From positions 24,405,825-24,469,824 of the forward strand of contig NC_059506.1 of NCBI RefSeq assembly GCF_914767665.1: a DNA stretch of 64,000 bases, read 5' to 3'. Below the pieces are notes generated by a model. That model was not told the origin of the DNA. It saw only the letters and a list, made by a program, of their open reading frames with translations, and searched no databases. How positions within the stretch are numbered: the first letter of the stretch is position 1; every line of letters begins with the position of its first letter. Below, in pieces: positions 25,297-38,348 of this stretch. The stretch is from Harmonia axyridis. Its lineage: Eukaryota > Arthropoda > Insecta > Coleoptera > Coccinellidae. The translations under genes and the position numbers were made by a program.

Positions 25297-26552
25297 AATT
25301 TTTCAAGTTATGATTAATTAAACTGAATCGAAAATGATAACAGCAGATGAAGAAATTACCCTCAAGAGATTATTCTATATAAATTCATAATTCAATGCAG
25401 TTTCAATGATTTAACGAACTATTCATCTAGACAGAGGAATACAACATCTATTTCGTGATGGTTGTTAAAATTAACATATATGCAAGAGATGAATTATACA
25501 GTTATATACATATGTAAGTTGAATGCCATGGCCATTTGACCTGAAAAGCAACTGGAGCATATTTTATATGGGAAACAGAGATATACAGAGATGAATGGCT
25601 GGGAATGATACCTTCAGCTTTATTATCACTGAATGGAATTAATGTCTGAGATGTACCCTCGGATGTACCCAGATCCATGAACAAATAACTGCAAGATGTA
25701 TTATCATAAAACAACGGTTGTCGAAGAATATGAATATGGCATTCGTTATGACATTAACTGCTCACATACAAGAAATCGAGCATTGGCCAACTTATCGTAA
25801 ATAAGGAAATTGATCATTCAGTGCCAGAACAATATCTGAAATATTCGTGATCTGCTTGATTTACAGTTCATTGGCACTTTATATTAGATAATAATAGATG
25901 CAGATTTGAAGATATTACCTCGGATTTCTCTCAAAATTCGTTCAAATTTTTTAATAATATAATACCATTTTCGACGGATGTTACAGAAGGTAATGTAATT
26001 CAAGAAAAATTTCCTATATGATGAAGGGTATGAATCTGAACTATATTTCCAGAAATGATTTGTTGTAATGGTTCACTGCTTATTATTTTTTGACCTTCCT
26101 TATGTCATTTCTGTTGAATATGTTCAGTTTTGTTGAGGTTAGCCGATTAATCATGGGAAGACTATTCAATAACGCTTAGAAATTATTTCATCAAACAAAA
26201 TCAGTGCTGATTCCTGACTATCGAGAGAAATTTAAGAATAATTATCCAGTTGATCGACTCACTATTCCTCATATTAAAAATCAATTAGAAAGTGAATTTT
26301 ATTCATATGATACAAGAGTACCCTTACCAAGGACTGATCCGTACTTGGTATATACAATTTGTCTATAATACGACGAATAGTGAGATGATTTACTGAATAA
26401 TATCGAATATTTCTTTAAGTATTCATATAAATGATTGCTGATTTTGATAGAACTATTTTAAAATTTTTAAATGTTGTTGGAGTATGTAGCTTTCAATGAT
26501 TCAATGGCATAATCTTCTGAAAAAAAATCATATAAAAAATGTCAGAATACGA
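25297..26552. other. non-coding spacer with an inverted duplication
   Basis: No gene was recognised. At about 26,250-26,410 two arms of a repeat face one another (GATCGACTCACTATTC and GAATAGTGAGATGATTTACT). The same repeat occurs once near 9,590-9,700. Confidence 0.45.
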
Positions 26553-26553
26553 A

Positions 26554-27753
26554 GGCCTACAACTTTGCTTTTTTTATACGAAATTCAATGCTTTATTGTC
26601 AAAAACTGGTTATGATTCAAAGTATTGTCCATCGCAAGCCACTACTTTCTCCGAGACTTTCTCCCATTTTTCGGGCAGCGTATGAATCCCGCTTTGAAAA
26701 AACTGGTCATCTTTTGAAGCGATCCACGAATCGAATCAATTTTGTGCTTCTTCATAAGACCGGAAGTCCTGGTTTCCTAGTGTGATATTGATCGAAAAAA
26801 GTGATAGGCCGAGGAAGCAACGCCTGGAGAATACGTAGAGTGGGGTAAGACTTCCCATTTCAACGTTTCCAAGTATGTCTTGACCACTTTCGCAACATGG
26901 GGTCAAGTCATGATGTAAAATCACTTTATCAAGTCTCTCGTTGTATTGCGGCCGTTTGTCTTATAATGCTCGGCTAAAACGCATCAATTGCGTTCGATAA
27001 CGATCGCCTGTGATTGTTTCATTCAGTTTCAACAACTCATAATACACTACGCCGAGTTGGTTCCTCCAAATACTGAGCATGACCTTGGAACCGTGAATAT
27101 TCGGTATGAACGTCGATTAGGAGGCATGGCTGGGATATCCCTATGATTTTTTGCGCATGGGATTATCGTAATGAACGCATTTTCCGTCCACAGTCACAAT
27201 GCGATGCAGAAATCACTTCCGTCTTTGTCTTGCAAGCAGCTATTCACAAGCAAACAAACGCCGTTCAACATCTCTCGGCTTCAACTCGTACGGCACCCAG
27301 TTTCCTTATTTCTGAATAATTCCCATGACTTTCAGGCGTTTCGAAATGAAATGTTGTGTCGCTTCTGATGATCCTGCAAATTCTTGTTGTGTTTGACACG
27401 AGTCTTGATCAAATAATGCCTTCAATTCTGCATCTTCGAAAACCTTCTCTCTTCCACCGTCATGCTGGTCTTCGACGTCAAAATCACCGTTCTTGCAGCA
27501 TTGATACCATTCTCTGTCACTAATAGCAGTCGCACCAATGGTATTTGAGAATATTCGATGAGCCTCAGCCGCAGATTTCTTTATATCAAAGCAGAAAATC
27601 AAAACCACACGCAAATTACGGAAATTTGTCTCGTAGGCTGGCATTTTTGATCGCGAATAACTTCATGATGCAGACACAAATCGTCTAATATTTCGATGGC
27701 ATTATGTTTACAAATACCTAATCTTACTGTATGATATATACGATCTATTCATT
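26554..27753 (-). mobile_element. mariner B4, mauritiana/cecropia-like, right end missing
   Basis: The left end GGCCTACAACTTTGC resembles other family-B ends. The minus strand holds transposase wording from MPAYETNFRNLRVVLIFCFD (27,644) through KSAAEAHRIFSNTIGATAIS, GDFDVEDQHDGGREKVFEDAEL and SCQTQQEFAGSSEATQHFISKRLKVMG, the full helix-turn-helix part (27,306-27,644). The catalytic part follows in broken frames down to about 26,610. The 5' leader matches other copies to about 27,753 and then stops short of the inverted end. It is inactive. Confidence 0.85.
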
Positions 27754-29079
27754 TCGTACAATCCATAAATTTTTTTCTGAACTGTTATGATGTTTTTTTT
27801 TTGTGTAGAACTCTCTTCAAGCTTAAAAATTGAACCGAATAAAACAAAGATAATATGAATTTTCTAGTGAGCATTCATTGATAATCGTGGTTTCTAATGA
27901 GATCATGCATCTTTATACAGAGATATATGGCTTTTATGATATTTTGGACCCAAAGTTCGGATAGTAATACAGATTCGTGTCTTTCTGACTTTCTGGGGGG
28001 TAATTACTCCTTTAGCGACGCCCTTGGGATTTGGTCCTCAAACGAACGTAGCCGGCAGTATTGTTCTTCTCTCTGACTTCCGAGCATTCCAATCTTTCAA
28101 GAATTCCAACCCTTACCTTAAAGAATCCAAATCGATATTCCCAAAACAGAAGCAACGATACGCCTAGGAACACATTAATCCGTTTGTTAATTGTCTTGTT
28201 TCCCTGATTCCCAATGAGATAGCCGGTGAGTTATACAGCAACCTCACAAGAGATCCTATCGTCCCCAGTTTACAAGCGGTATCAAGTCGAAAGTTGAAGA
28301 GTAATGCCATTTCTGCGAAACGATATTTTCTGGCCCTCTCATTCAGGTTTCAGAAAAGGCAGATATCTGAGAGCATCGCATAAGTAAACAGTATCATGAC
28401 GATCTGTTCGTTCAAGCTCGTCTCGAAGCGAAGCTGCAATACATTTCCTACCTGAAAGATGCAATAGACGACTGAACTTGGCATCTGTAGGTAACTCATT
28501 TTAAGTGCATGTAAATTTATAGTAAAGCAAGTCTACAATCTACATATTCACAATGTTTATCTGTACCTTACACCAAGTGTGTTCTGCTTTTATTCTGAAA
28601 TATTGTGAGCGATAGGCAGGGCGCAGACCACACACGGTGAGCCTTATTCAGCTGTGGTGTGATAGTTAATAGGTTGCTTTTAATCGAGTTATATAAATCT
28701 GTTTTGTGTCGAATGAGAACTGTTAAAGCGAGTAATTGTTTACTTATATACTAGATAGTGCAATTGAAGGCTGCTTTGTTGCTATGATCCGAATTATTAA
28801 ATGCAAGTTACTTTGGCTCTTTTAGCCCGAACATGTGTCACTTGCAATCTTAGAGCTTATTCAAGTCTTGATGAGGTTTGATGTAGGTTCTCAATGTTCA
28901 TCTACCTACACCACCTTACCGCCAGTGTCATACCACTTTTTTTATCGTTTGTATCCTGCATCAAAAGATGCGTGTCAAAATTTCTGGATCGAGATATTGA
29001 AGGTTAAGTAGGGCTATATACCTACATTTTGTGTATAGTTAAAACTCAACGCTATGGCTTGATTAGTGTTATTATAATC
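27754..29079. other. non-coding spacer, G+C-richer in its middle
   Basis: Sequence at about 27,990-28,500 is noticeably richer in G+C than the surroundings, but stops break every frame and no motif is recognisable. It could be a host untranslated or regulatory region or a worn repeat. Confidence 0.4.
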
Positions 29080-30690
29080 TGAAGTAATAATTCATTGATT
29101 AGATTCAATATCAATCAGAAGATGGAATCAAACTCTCTGAAATTATTATTTCAATTATAAATATTGATTTGTATACCTATTTCACAGAAGAGTAAGAGAA
29201 AAGATTTATGACTACCTGTCGTGAATGCTTTCCCTGTATATACACTCTATACGTGCTAAAGAAGCACTTCTGTACAGATTTGGATAATTTATTCTTCTTT
29301 TCGTTGGTTCTTGATATTACGTCAATTTGGAATTATATTCCTAGACAAAAATATATATGAAGAAGATATATCAAATGAAGAAGGTGTTGGTACAACAATG
29401 TCATAATTTGATTTTTATATTAAACTGCTAAAAATAAATAAATTCTGAAACGTGAGAGTGTATTCATGTTAATTAAACCTATTCAATTTGTACAATTTTG
29501 AATAATTTTTCTTCTAAGTAATTTTCTTTTATTTTTTCTATTTGGAATTTTTGACAAATGAAGTATGAACAAGATATATCAAATAGTGAAGGTTTTGGTA
29601 CAATTATATTATAGTTTTAATTTTATAATGAACTGCCTTCATTAAGTAGACCAATTCAATCTTTATAATTTATAATTTGGAGTATTAATTAATGTAAGAG
29701 TCAACATCAACCGAAAGATGAAATAAAGCTATCTAAAATTCTTATTCCAATTATAAATATTGATTTGTCTACTTATTTCACAGGAGAGTAACAGAGAAAA
29801 TCTATTACAACCTGTTGGGATTGCTTTCTTTGTAAATCCGTACTAAATAAACAGTTTCTTTCAGTTAGCCTACGGTTACTAAAATGCAATTCTGTTGAAT
29901 AAATATACAAGTTTTCAGTTTGTGAATTTAGTTTTTTGAATTATTAGACACTGATGCGAAAACAATATTGTATTAAGAATACATAAATTCCGAAACATTA
30001 GAGTGTCTTCATATTAATTTAGTTATTCAATGCATAAACCGTTAACTCAATTTGTTCAATCTTGAATAATTTTTCTTCCGGGTGATTTTAATTATCTTGT
30101 CAATTCGAAATTGTATTTTCAAACACAAAAATATTCGAAGAAGATATATCAAATAGTGAAGGTTTCTACCAAAACCGCACATACAAAAATTCAAACTAAT
30201 CATAGTTTTAATTTTTGTATTAAACTGCTTTTATCAAGTATAAAACTCACCAAAATTGTTATTTCAATTATGAATGTTGATTAATATACTTATTCCACAG
30301 AAGAGTAAGAGAAAAAAATCTATGATCACCTGTTGTGATTGCTTCCTCTGTAAATCCGTACAGTTTCTTTTACTTAGCCTACGGTTACTGAAATGCAATT
30401 CTGTCAAATAAATATGCAAGCTTTGAGTTTGTGAATCTAGTTAGTTCACTGATAACAAAAAAATTATGAAAGAAATACATAGATTCCAAAACGTAAGAGT
30501 GTCTTCATGTTTATTTAGTTATTCAATTCATAAACCATTTACTCAATTTGTACAGTTCCGAATAATTTTTCTGTTGGGTGATTTTTAATATTTAATCAAT
30601 TCGGAACTGTATATCTAGACAAAAAACTACATATCAAGAGATATATCAAATAGTGAAATGATGTCATAATTTCGATCTTCACTGGCCAAA
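29080..30690. repeat. diverged tandem array, three units of about 520-600 bp
   Basis: A block around TATTTCACAGAAGAGTAAGA recurs near 29,185, 29,780 and 30,298. In units two and three it is followed by a shared TTAGCCTACGGTTACT block, then AATTTTTCTTCYGGGTGATT, then AGATATATCAAATAGTGAAG. The last module occurs four times (about 29,366, 29,571, 30,141 and 30,638), so the first unit is itself partly duplicated. The units carry many substitutions and indels, so the array is old. No coding potential was seen. Confidence 0.8.
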
Positions 30691-31471
30691 CTGAACAGTT
30701 CAAATTCAGAAAGCATCCTGTATATCCACCTAATGATAATAATTCCCATTTTTTTTCCTGTCTGAGCAACTCAAAACGAACCGTTGAAAAATGTACGATT
30801 CAACGTATCGCGTGTGGCCTTTGTTCGCCGAGACCATCACCTCGCTCAAGCTGGTGCTTTTCGCACAAGAACTGCACGTCATCCTCCGTGCATACATCAA
30901 ATACTCACCTCTCGAGATGAAACTGAAAATGAGCAGGCGTTACTCATTCTCAAGCTAAGACGGCGCTCTGAACCTAACGAGAATCGAATAATTCTTAATG
31001 AATTCATTGATATTCGAGTATTTCACATCGCAAGTACGGAGATTAATGTTCACTTCCTCGAGAGGCGTGGATAACGAGAGCATTTTGTTAATTTCTCTCT
31101 CGGAGAAGAGTAGGTGCTGAGCTTTAATTTGAGATGTTCCACGTTTCCTTGTTCGTGAGTTTCCTTTGAACCACCTTCGTTTTGTTTACTCATTTAGTTG
31201 AAAGAACAGTTAGCCGATGATCTGTGCTCTCCCAACAAAGTAAAGCATTAGCGCCTTATTTAACAGTTTAACGAAATTTCCTGTTTTGACGTTGGCGTAC
31301 TCTGATGGATATACTTCGTGGGATTTGTGGATGTTGGTTGTAGATGTGTTGGATGGTATTTTTAGATATACGGAGGAGGTGGATCTGATCGGCATCGTCA
31401 AATGAGATTAACCTTCTCTTGCTGGTTGATTATTAATAATTACTTCTTGAATTGTTGAAAGAACAATCACT
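30691..31471. other. spacer with one unassigned open frame
   Basis: The plus-strand frame at 30,784-31,074 (96 codons, MKNVRFNVSRVAFVRRDHHL...) lies in a G+C-richer patch. It is rich in Arg and His, with no recognisable domain, signal peptide or splice signals. It may be chance or a gene relic; it is not called as a gene. Confidence 0.35.
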
Positions 31472-32240
31472 ATTCAAATTCAAATTCAGATTTATTCATC
31501 ACAACATATAGCATACAACATTTTAAAATACATAAGTATGATCAGAAATGTATGACCTAAGCAAAGCTTGAATTTCATACACTCCGACCAACAAAGATGA
31601 ATACAAAGATATTCGCTACATTAAAAATCAACCAAATCCAAAATAATTGTCCTATAATTTATAAATAAGAAAATAAGCTCTCTAGAGCCTGCCAATATAA
31701 ACTAACACATATTCTCGAATACAGAGTAAAATATACCAGAGTTTTCCACAATGTAAGTTTCAAGTTTTCTTTTATCTTTTTTGTTCCTTACATTAATATT
31801 AAATTTCATCTCAACTGGAAGAAGGCAATATAGTTTTGGTCCATAATAAGATAAACTAACTGTGCTGTAAATGTGTTCTATGAAATCTTGGGACTATTAC
31901 ATTTTTATTTTGTACACTTCTTGCATTTTGACCATGTTCAACGATACTTTGTTTTTTTTTCAATTGGTTTATTAAAGTTTCATAAATAAATATTTGTTTG
32001 ATATTCAGTTGTTTCGTCTCGTTCTATAATATATCAGTATTGAACAGTCTTCCAACTTTATGAATGATCTTCAATATAGTATGTTGGACAATTTCCAAAT
32101 GTTTTAAATGAGTACGAAACATACCACCCCACAGTGTAATACCATATCTTAGCACCGATCCACTAAGCAATACAAAATGTTGCAACAAATAAATTTTGAT
32201 ATTTGAATGGATTCGAAGCATTCACATCCTTGAGTAAACA
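31472..32240 (-). mobile_element. 5'-truncated CR1-like LINE, 3' end with TTGAAT repeats
   Basis: Read on the minus strand, the frame at 32,024-32,221 contains LLSGSVLRYGITLWGGMFRT and LEIVQHTILKIIHK, the region after the palm of a non-LTR reverse transcriptase. After a frame break, YYGPKLYCLLPVEMKFNINV and a short C-terminus ENMC-stop follow (about 31,690-31,850). The 3' end closes with a few TTGAAT units near 31,475-31,490, as expected for LINEs ending in short repeats. The catalytic core and endonuclease are absent, which is typical of incomplete reverse transcription. Confidence 0.75.
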
Positions 32241-32473
32241 GATGGAGTTCAGATTACAGGGTTAGGAATGTTAGGATCATTAAAATCAGGCTACTCTGTT
32301 CTACGTTCCACCATTAAGGAAACTTCTGAAGGAAAGTCTATTTAGTCGAAAGTTTTTTGGGTACAAATAATATTGCAAATCACCAGTAGCATTGTGTTAA
32401 AAAAATAAAATATATAAAAGACTAAATACACATTGAAAATTGTTGATGAAATCTGAATATAGGTATAGACCAT

Positions 32474-33039
32474 AGAGTAATAAACATAGATAGAGGAAGT
32501 ATACGCAATTTTTTCATGTTAGTTTACGTTCTCGGATTATGATATATTTTCAAATCAACAATTTTACTTCATCATTATGAATGTATATTATATTGAATGA
32601 AATATATTCATTTGAGTGATTCCCGATTAAATATGCAAATTTGAATATTTGGAATTCGATATTTTTTCTTATTGTAGGATTTATAATAAGCAGAATATTT
32701 ATTATTTTCTGTATCTATCTGCTGAAATCCAAGGTTAGGCAACTTTTGCTGTCCTGGTGTCATCGTTTGTTTCACGTCGTTTGGCGGAGTTTCTTTTCTG
32801 AATCTCTGATCTATTTAGGTATTTATTTCAATATATTTTGAGTTAATATGAAACGTTGATTCACTATGGGACATAAGAAGTGAGTTTTTTGTGGAGAAAC
32901 TCGCAAATTGAGTAAAATATCGTATCATTGATATGTTTTCATTTCCACGCGCTTCTTGTGTAATTTGATAGTTCATGTTGGGGACAAAATTTGCGCACTG
33001 AAAATGACGTATGCTCCCTCTGTCTATGTTTATTACTCT
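32474..33039. mobile_element. MITE-like element M1 with ~39-bp terminal inverted repeats
   Basis: AGAGTAATAAACATAGATAG at 32,474 faces its inverted partner ending at 33,039 (...CTATGTTTATTACTCT). The pairing runs on through a GGRAGYATACGYMATTTT stretch, about 39 bp with roughly five mismatches. The 566-bp interior has no transposase wording. A second, partial copy in opposite orientation lies at 57,751-57,962. It may use a TA target, but the right flank reads TG, so this is not firm. Confidence 0.75.
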
Positions 33040-34894
33040 GAGAGGTATTCAAAGTTAAAGGTAACTATATTCACGAAAGTCATATTTTCAAGAAAACAAA
33101 TGTTTTACATGTTAGACCTGATTCTCATTAGGCGAAGTGTTACCAACTTTACAATAACCAATGAGAGAACAGATCTTCTTAGACTATGTCATGATGAAGG
33201 GAGCCAACGCCAGGAACTTTGATACGGCACACAAAAAAAGAGATGATCTAATAATACGAAGATGCGGCCTTAGGCGATCATGCAGTGCAGCGTATTAACT
33301 CAACATTAAAGGGAGAAAGATTGAGTTTCCACGGAAGGGAGGATAAAGAAGTTTGAATTTTAGCCGATAAAAACTATGCTATCACTCCAGCCAGCTGATA
33401 CAAACATCTATGTTGGAGTCAATTCCTTTATCTATCTATATCAGTCAAATAATTTACAACAATGCTTTCAACGAATGCATCTCGCTCTATGCAATTATTT
33501 TTTATTCTAGTCTCGCCAATATTCTCGTATCGATAAATGTCTGTACATATTTCCAGGAGTCAAGACATCATCACAATAAAATAGAATGCAGACGGCCATG
33601 CTGATAACTAGTACACATTTGTTGCGTATACAGTGCTGAAAAATACGCATTCTGATGGGGGAACTAGACCTAGAAGTATAAATTACGCCTAATAAGGAAT
33701 TAGATCGCATTTCTGCTGTATTATTGCGGATAACATTAAGGTTGAGATGTTGGAGGCTACCAGTAGCATTTCGTTCTGGTTTAATTCCACAGTTACGTTT
33801 CTTCAAGAATTCGAGATTTATTGTGATTGCATCGAGTATCTTCTGATTTATTGCATTGTGTTATTCGTTCTTCTCCGAAAATAGGGATTTTACGGAATGC
33901 TCCTTATATACCTAGGATTTTGGGGTGGGAAAATATTTATTCATTTACAGAAAAGAGTCGAGGTGAAAAACCTATAGATAACTCAGCATAAAATATCAAA
34001 AAAAAAAAACACAAAATTCTCAATAATCAACCGAAAGTGGAAAATATCAAAACAATCGATAATATATCACTGAACTAAATCAATCATCATATAGTCAAGA
34101 AGATCTTACCGATTCTAAAACACATTGACACTGTGATTTATTTCATGTGAGATGGATATATATATATAGATATAAAACAGTGATTGTTACTCCTATGAAT
34201 TGAAAAGAAGGCAGAAAAAACAATTTGATTGTTTTAATCATTGATCAGCAATCATAAACATTTTCGCTGATGTTTAAAAAATAAAAACTAATGTTAAATT
34301 ACCATCACTTGTTCATTTATACGCCAATATATTTCTGGCTTAACACGTATATCAATTGTATTATTTTTTTCTTTGATTGATGTAAGTTTAGCTGGAAATA
34401 AAGACAATATACATTTATACAGGGTCGAAACTATTTAAAGGGGCAATACAGGGATATGGAAAACCGTTTAATGAACAAGGTGGCTTAAATAACAAAAAAA
34501 TTGCATTATTTATGATTCAGTGTGTTGGCATTAATACATCCAAAATATCTCCGATGGTTATTGAGATATCTCGAAAAAACTAAAAATCGAGATTTTTTTT
34601 TCTGTATAACTCGTTTGTTTCTGGAGGTATCTTCACGAACTTCGGTTTGTAGCCATAATTCAATAAAGAGATTTTAATGGTAAGATTTTTCTGTTTTCCA
34701 TTGTTTCAGAGACGCGATAGTCAATGTTTTTTTTTCTTATGGAAGCAATATTGGTTCTCCTCATGAGGTATAAAAAAAATGTACAAATTAAACAATGCAT
34801 TACACTAAAAAAAAATCTCGAGTCTAGCTACGCACATTTGAACTTTGAATCTTTTTATTTTTATTATTTATTTTTATTTATTTTTTTTGTTTGA
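33040..34894. other. non-coding spacer
   Basis: No gene was recognised. A 'tatacagggtcg' string at 34,418 resembles transposon outer ends but has no partner. Short AT and A/T homopolymer tracts occur near 34,150 and 34,850. Confidence 0.45.
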
Positions 34895-34985
34895 GTAGTA
34901 GGCTGGAGCCAGATTTGTCAAATAACTTGTTACTTCGTACAGTTGTTATGTGAAACCGTCACTTAATTCTAGTAAAAACCTAAAT
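34895..34985 (+). repeat. ~90-bp direct repeat, copy 1
   Basis: It begins GTAGTAGGCTGGAGCCA, continues with AACAACTT-like and CAGTTGTTATGTGAARCC blocks, and is repeated about 345 bp downstream at 35,239. The copies differ at many positions. The repeat is of unknown type. Confidence 0.7.
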
Positions 34986-35238
34986 CCTGTTTTTATAAGT
35001 AACGTCCCATCAATTACATAATCATGCTTATACCAACACTCTTAATAGCGTACCAATGGCAATTTCTTTAGAAATTGTTCTAAATAATTTAAAAAACTCA
35101 AGTGAAGGTTTCACTTAATAACTGTTAACAAAGTTATTTGAAATTTCTGATATATATGAAAATGCACTGATAGAACTCTTCAAATGGAATGGTTATGAAA
35201 ATATGTACATTGTTATATCAATATGGTAAATGATTACC

Positions 35239-35326
35239 GTAGTAGGCTGGAGCCAACATTGTAAAACAACTTTATTGACAGTTGTTATGTGAAGCCATCA
35301 CGAAAAGCGAAAACCCACGTGGTGCT
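35239..35326 (+). repeat. ~90-bp direct repeat, copy 2
   Basis: Partner of the repeat at 34,895, sharing GTAGTAGGCTGGAGCCA at its start and CAGTTGTTATGTGAAGCC further on. It could be part of a longer worn tandem duplication. Confidence 0.7.
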
Positions 35327-37429
35327 AATCCCTCTTAAGACCACATTCTTGGCTTTTAAAATTTCCTGGAAAGGAGAGCTATGGGAAAAATACTAGAACA
35401 TAGTACAGAATATGCAGTATTTTTTCATATACGTTCATGTTTGTATGAAATGAGGAAAAATTATCAATCATGGTGTGAAACATCTAATATTTCCATGGCC
35501 TCCATAACTTCAGGAGAAATCCAATTCAATCTTAATCTCAACAAAACACCCGGTTACATAAATTCAATCTGATAGATAAAACTATAATAACAATCTTCAT
35601 TCAATCGGTTTAATCCATTGTCCCCAATGATGGATATCTGACCAGCTCAAGGCTCCTAGACTAAATCCTATCCACACACACGCAACATAAAATATAAAAG
35701 GGATAAAACCCTCCATGCAGAAGGAAAACTAAACGATCCATCATCCAATCACACGATGAAAAAATCTTACGTAACACAGACACCGGTATCGATTTTCTAT
35801 GACCACAGGAATTCCACAGACTCCTCTATTTCATCGCCACCCACAACTGATCGCCTCATTCAAATGAGTTATGTCATTGGCGTTCCTCAGCGGGTCAAGT
35901 TCGAATCGTCTCCGTCCAGCTGGCCTTGAAGATGTAACAACGCACGCCGGTATCAAGAAGAAGAAGAAATTAATTCGATGTGGAAACATGGCAATGACGA
36001 AATCCGTGAATTTGCCTGCGTAACCTTGAACCACAACGAGGATTATGATAATTCGATTACAAGAGCGGCATACTAATACAGCTTTCTACATTGTTTATTA
36101 TCGTTATTAATGGTTAATAATTCAATAATAGAATGACTGATAATGATGAATGGTTGATTATTCTACAGGGAGGCAGTTATAGGACACTTGGATGGACACC
36201 TACGAAACAATAAGTTTGTTGCTTGTAGTTGCAATTACTCTTGAAGTGTGATCGATATTGTGGGCTACCATGTTTAGATCCTGGTGTGGGAAGTAACGTG
36301 TGACATTGTTATGCAAGTGATTCGACATGCCACCAATTTGTTTCAGCCACACGGATATATTAAATCATTATTACACACTGGATGCTGGGTGAACAACGCA
36401 AGTTTGAATTATGGTAGAACAACATGTGTTTTGGTGTTGAATCGACGCTCAACATTATAATTTTTTATTTGTAATACATATACTTTCAAGACCTAATTCA
36501 TTTAAGATACAAGTGAATTTGCACTAAATTTTAGCAACTCTTGCAATTTAGCAACTCTTCTGAAGTTTTTTGGGTGAATATTGAAAAGCCATACCAAATG
36601 AATCGTTTTACTAGTAAATGGACATGATTCAGTATCAATTTACCATTAAACTTGTAAACTATAATTGTATGATTTTATGTTGAATAGATTAACACAAATT
36701 ACTTTCTCATATTTTAATTCCTAATACTGCAGGTGTTTCGAAGACCTAGAAGACTTAAAATTGATGACCAAAAAACGCAAGATAAGACAAGAGAAAAGAG
36801 AATTTTGACTCATTTATTTCAACAATGAGTCTACAGAAATTAAATAAAAAGAAATGTTTTGGGATTTGCCCTCTTGAAATGTAGATATGCTAAATTTCAA
36901 TAAAAACTGGCTGTTGAAGCGTTTTTTGATTCAAAAATTTGATAGATCAATTTTAAAGGCAGAAAATTATGATACTTTTTAAAAAAGCACCCTCAAACCA
37001 TCGTACAACATATAATTTCTATTTTGGAAACTAGTTCTATTCCCAATATAAATAATAAATAAAAATAAAAGTATAGTAATATGTTGTTTACTCAAGAACC
37101 ATATGTGAATTATAAAAATAATTATTCAACAAAACATATTACATTAACGAATTAATTAGGAAATATTCTTGCATTTTTCAATGGCACCGATTGACCTTGA
37201 ATGAAGACCAGTCCTATTTATTTTTTTCAATCTAAAACCTTCACAATTATTATTTATTAGAATTTCATTCTGCTTATAATTATCTCATTTGATTCATCAT
37301 TTATAGTGAATTATGAGATATTCGTGATCTCCATTTTCAATACAGAGCATTTAATTCAATGTTGTGCCTTGGAAATTTGATGGGGTAAAGGTAAATTTCT
37401 ATTCGAATAAACAATAACCTTCGTGAATA
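35327..37429. other. non-coding spacer
   Basis: No gene was recognised apart from the possible SINE relic at 35,845-35,970. Long A+T-rich tracts cover 36,450-37,400. Confidence 0.45.
35845..35970 (+). mobile_element. possible tRNA-derived SINE relic
   Basis: A B-box-like string (AGTTCGAATCG, about 35,899) lies in a G+C-richer patch that ends in four AAG units (35,956-35,969), as many SINEs end in a short repeat. No convincing A box or tRNA fold was found upstream, so this is a weak call. Confidence 0.25.
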
Positions 37430-38348
37430 ATAGGCAATTTTGCCATTGTTTTCATTGATTTGTGCATTGTCTCGATGAACAAGCACCTTTTTTTTCTTCC
37501 AATAACGCTATATAATAATCGTAGGTGATGGTCTGGCACTTTTGGAGGTTATTAATGAATATTTTACCTTGCCCATCCCAGAATACTGATGCCATAACCT
37601 TGCCAGCTGACTGTTGCGTTTTTTCTCGCTTTGGATTCGATTCATCGTGTGCGGTCCACTCGGTTGACTGTCGATTGGATTGCGGAGTGAAATGAATATG
37701 CCATGTTTTATCCATTGCCACATATTCACGTAAAAATTCAGGTTTATTGCACTTTAACAGCTTCAAACACTGCTTAGAATCATTAACACGTTGTTGATTT
37801 TGATCGAGTGTGCGCCCGCGCTGCACCCATTTTGCACACGGCTTTCTCATGTACAAATATTCGTGAATTATATGATGTACACGTTCAGATGATATCTTCA
37901 TAATGTCTGCTATCTCGATCAATTTCACTTTAGGGTCATTCAAAATAATTGTGTGAACTTTTTTGATTTTTTTGTCGGTGACAGCCTCTTTTGGGCGTCC
38001 ACTGCTTTCGCCATCTTCGGTGCTCATTTCACCACGTTTAAACCTAGCATTCCAATCAATGGTGGTTGGTTTTCCTGGTGCAGACCGCGGAAACTATTCA
38101 TCAAGCCAAGATTTTGCTTCAACTGTATTTTTTTCTCTTCAATACATTGCGTATTGAAGAGAATCCCACGAAATTCTTTGTTTTTCATTTTTTTTAATGA
38201 TGATAATACTCACAACGCAATATCTCACAAATTAATGGTCGGACTGCTGTCAAATTTTGACACGTATCATTTGAAGGTTGATACTAACTAAAGATCATTT
38301 GGATTTAATACTAGCACCGCCAGACCGGGGACTTTGCAATAGGCCTAA
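37430..38348 (-). mobile_element. mariner A5, irritans-type, inserted in mariner B6
   Basis: The right end (complement of TTAGGCCTATTGCAAAGTCC) abuts family-B sequence at a TA. The left end is a short remnant (ATAGGC) next to TA, with the element's 3' ~300 bp deleted. The minus-strand frame at 37,452-38,027 (191 codons) reads MSTEDGESSGRPKEAVTDKK, YVAMDKTWHIHFTPQSNRQS and VMASVFWDGQGKIFI, and extends to YIALLE before the deletion. The first catalytic block has MDKTW in place of MDETW. The second and third catalytic blocks are lost, so it is inactive. Confidence 0.85.

Noticed and set aside
29080..30690. CRISPR-like or satellite array
   Set aside because: Units are about 500-600 bp, highly diverged and only three in number, in eukaryotic DNA; this is an old tandem duplication.
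30784..31074. 96-codon open frame in a G+C-richer patch
   Set aside because: No recognisable domain, splice signals or promoter; possible chance frame, so noted only in the spacer entry.
34418..34440. TACAGGGT-type transposon ends (also near 78 and 1,867)
   Set aside because: No inverted partner or target duplication was found for any of them, so no element boundaries can be given.
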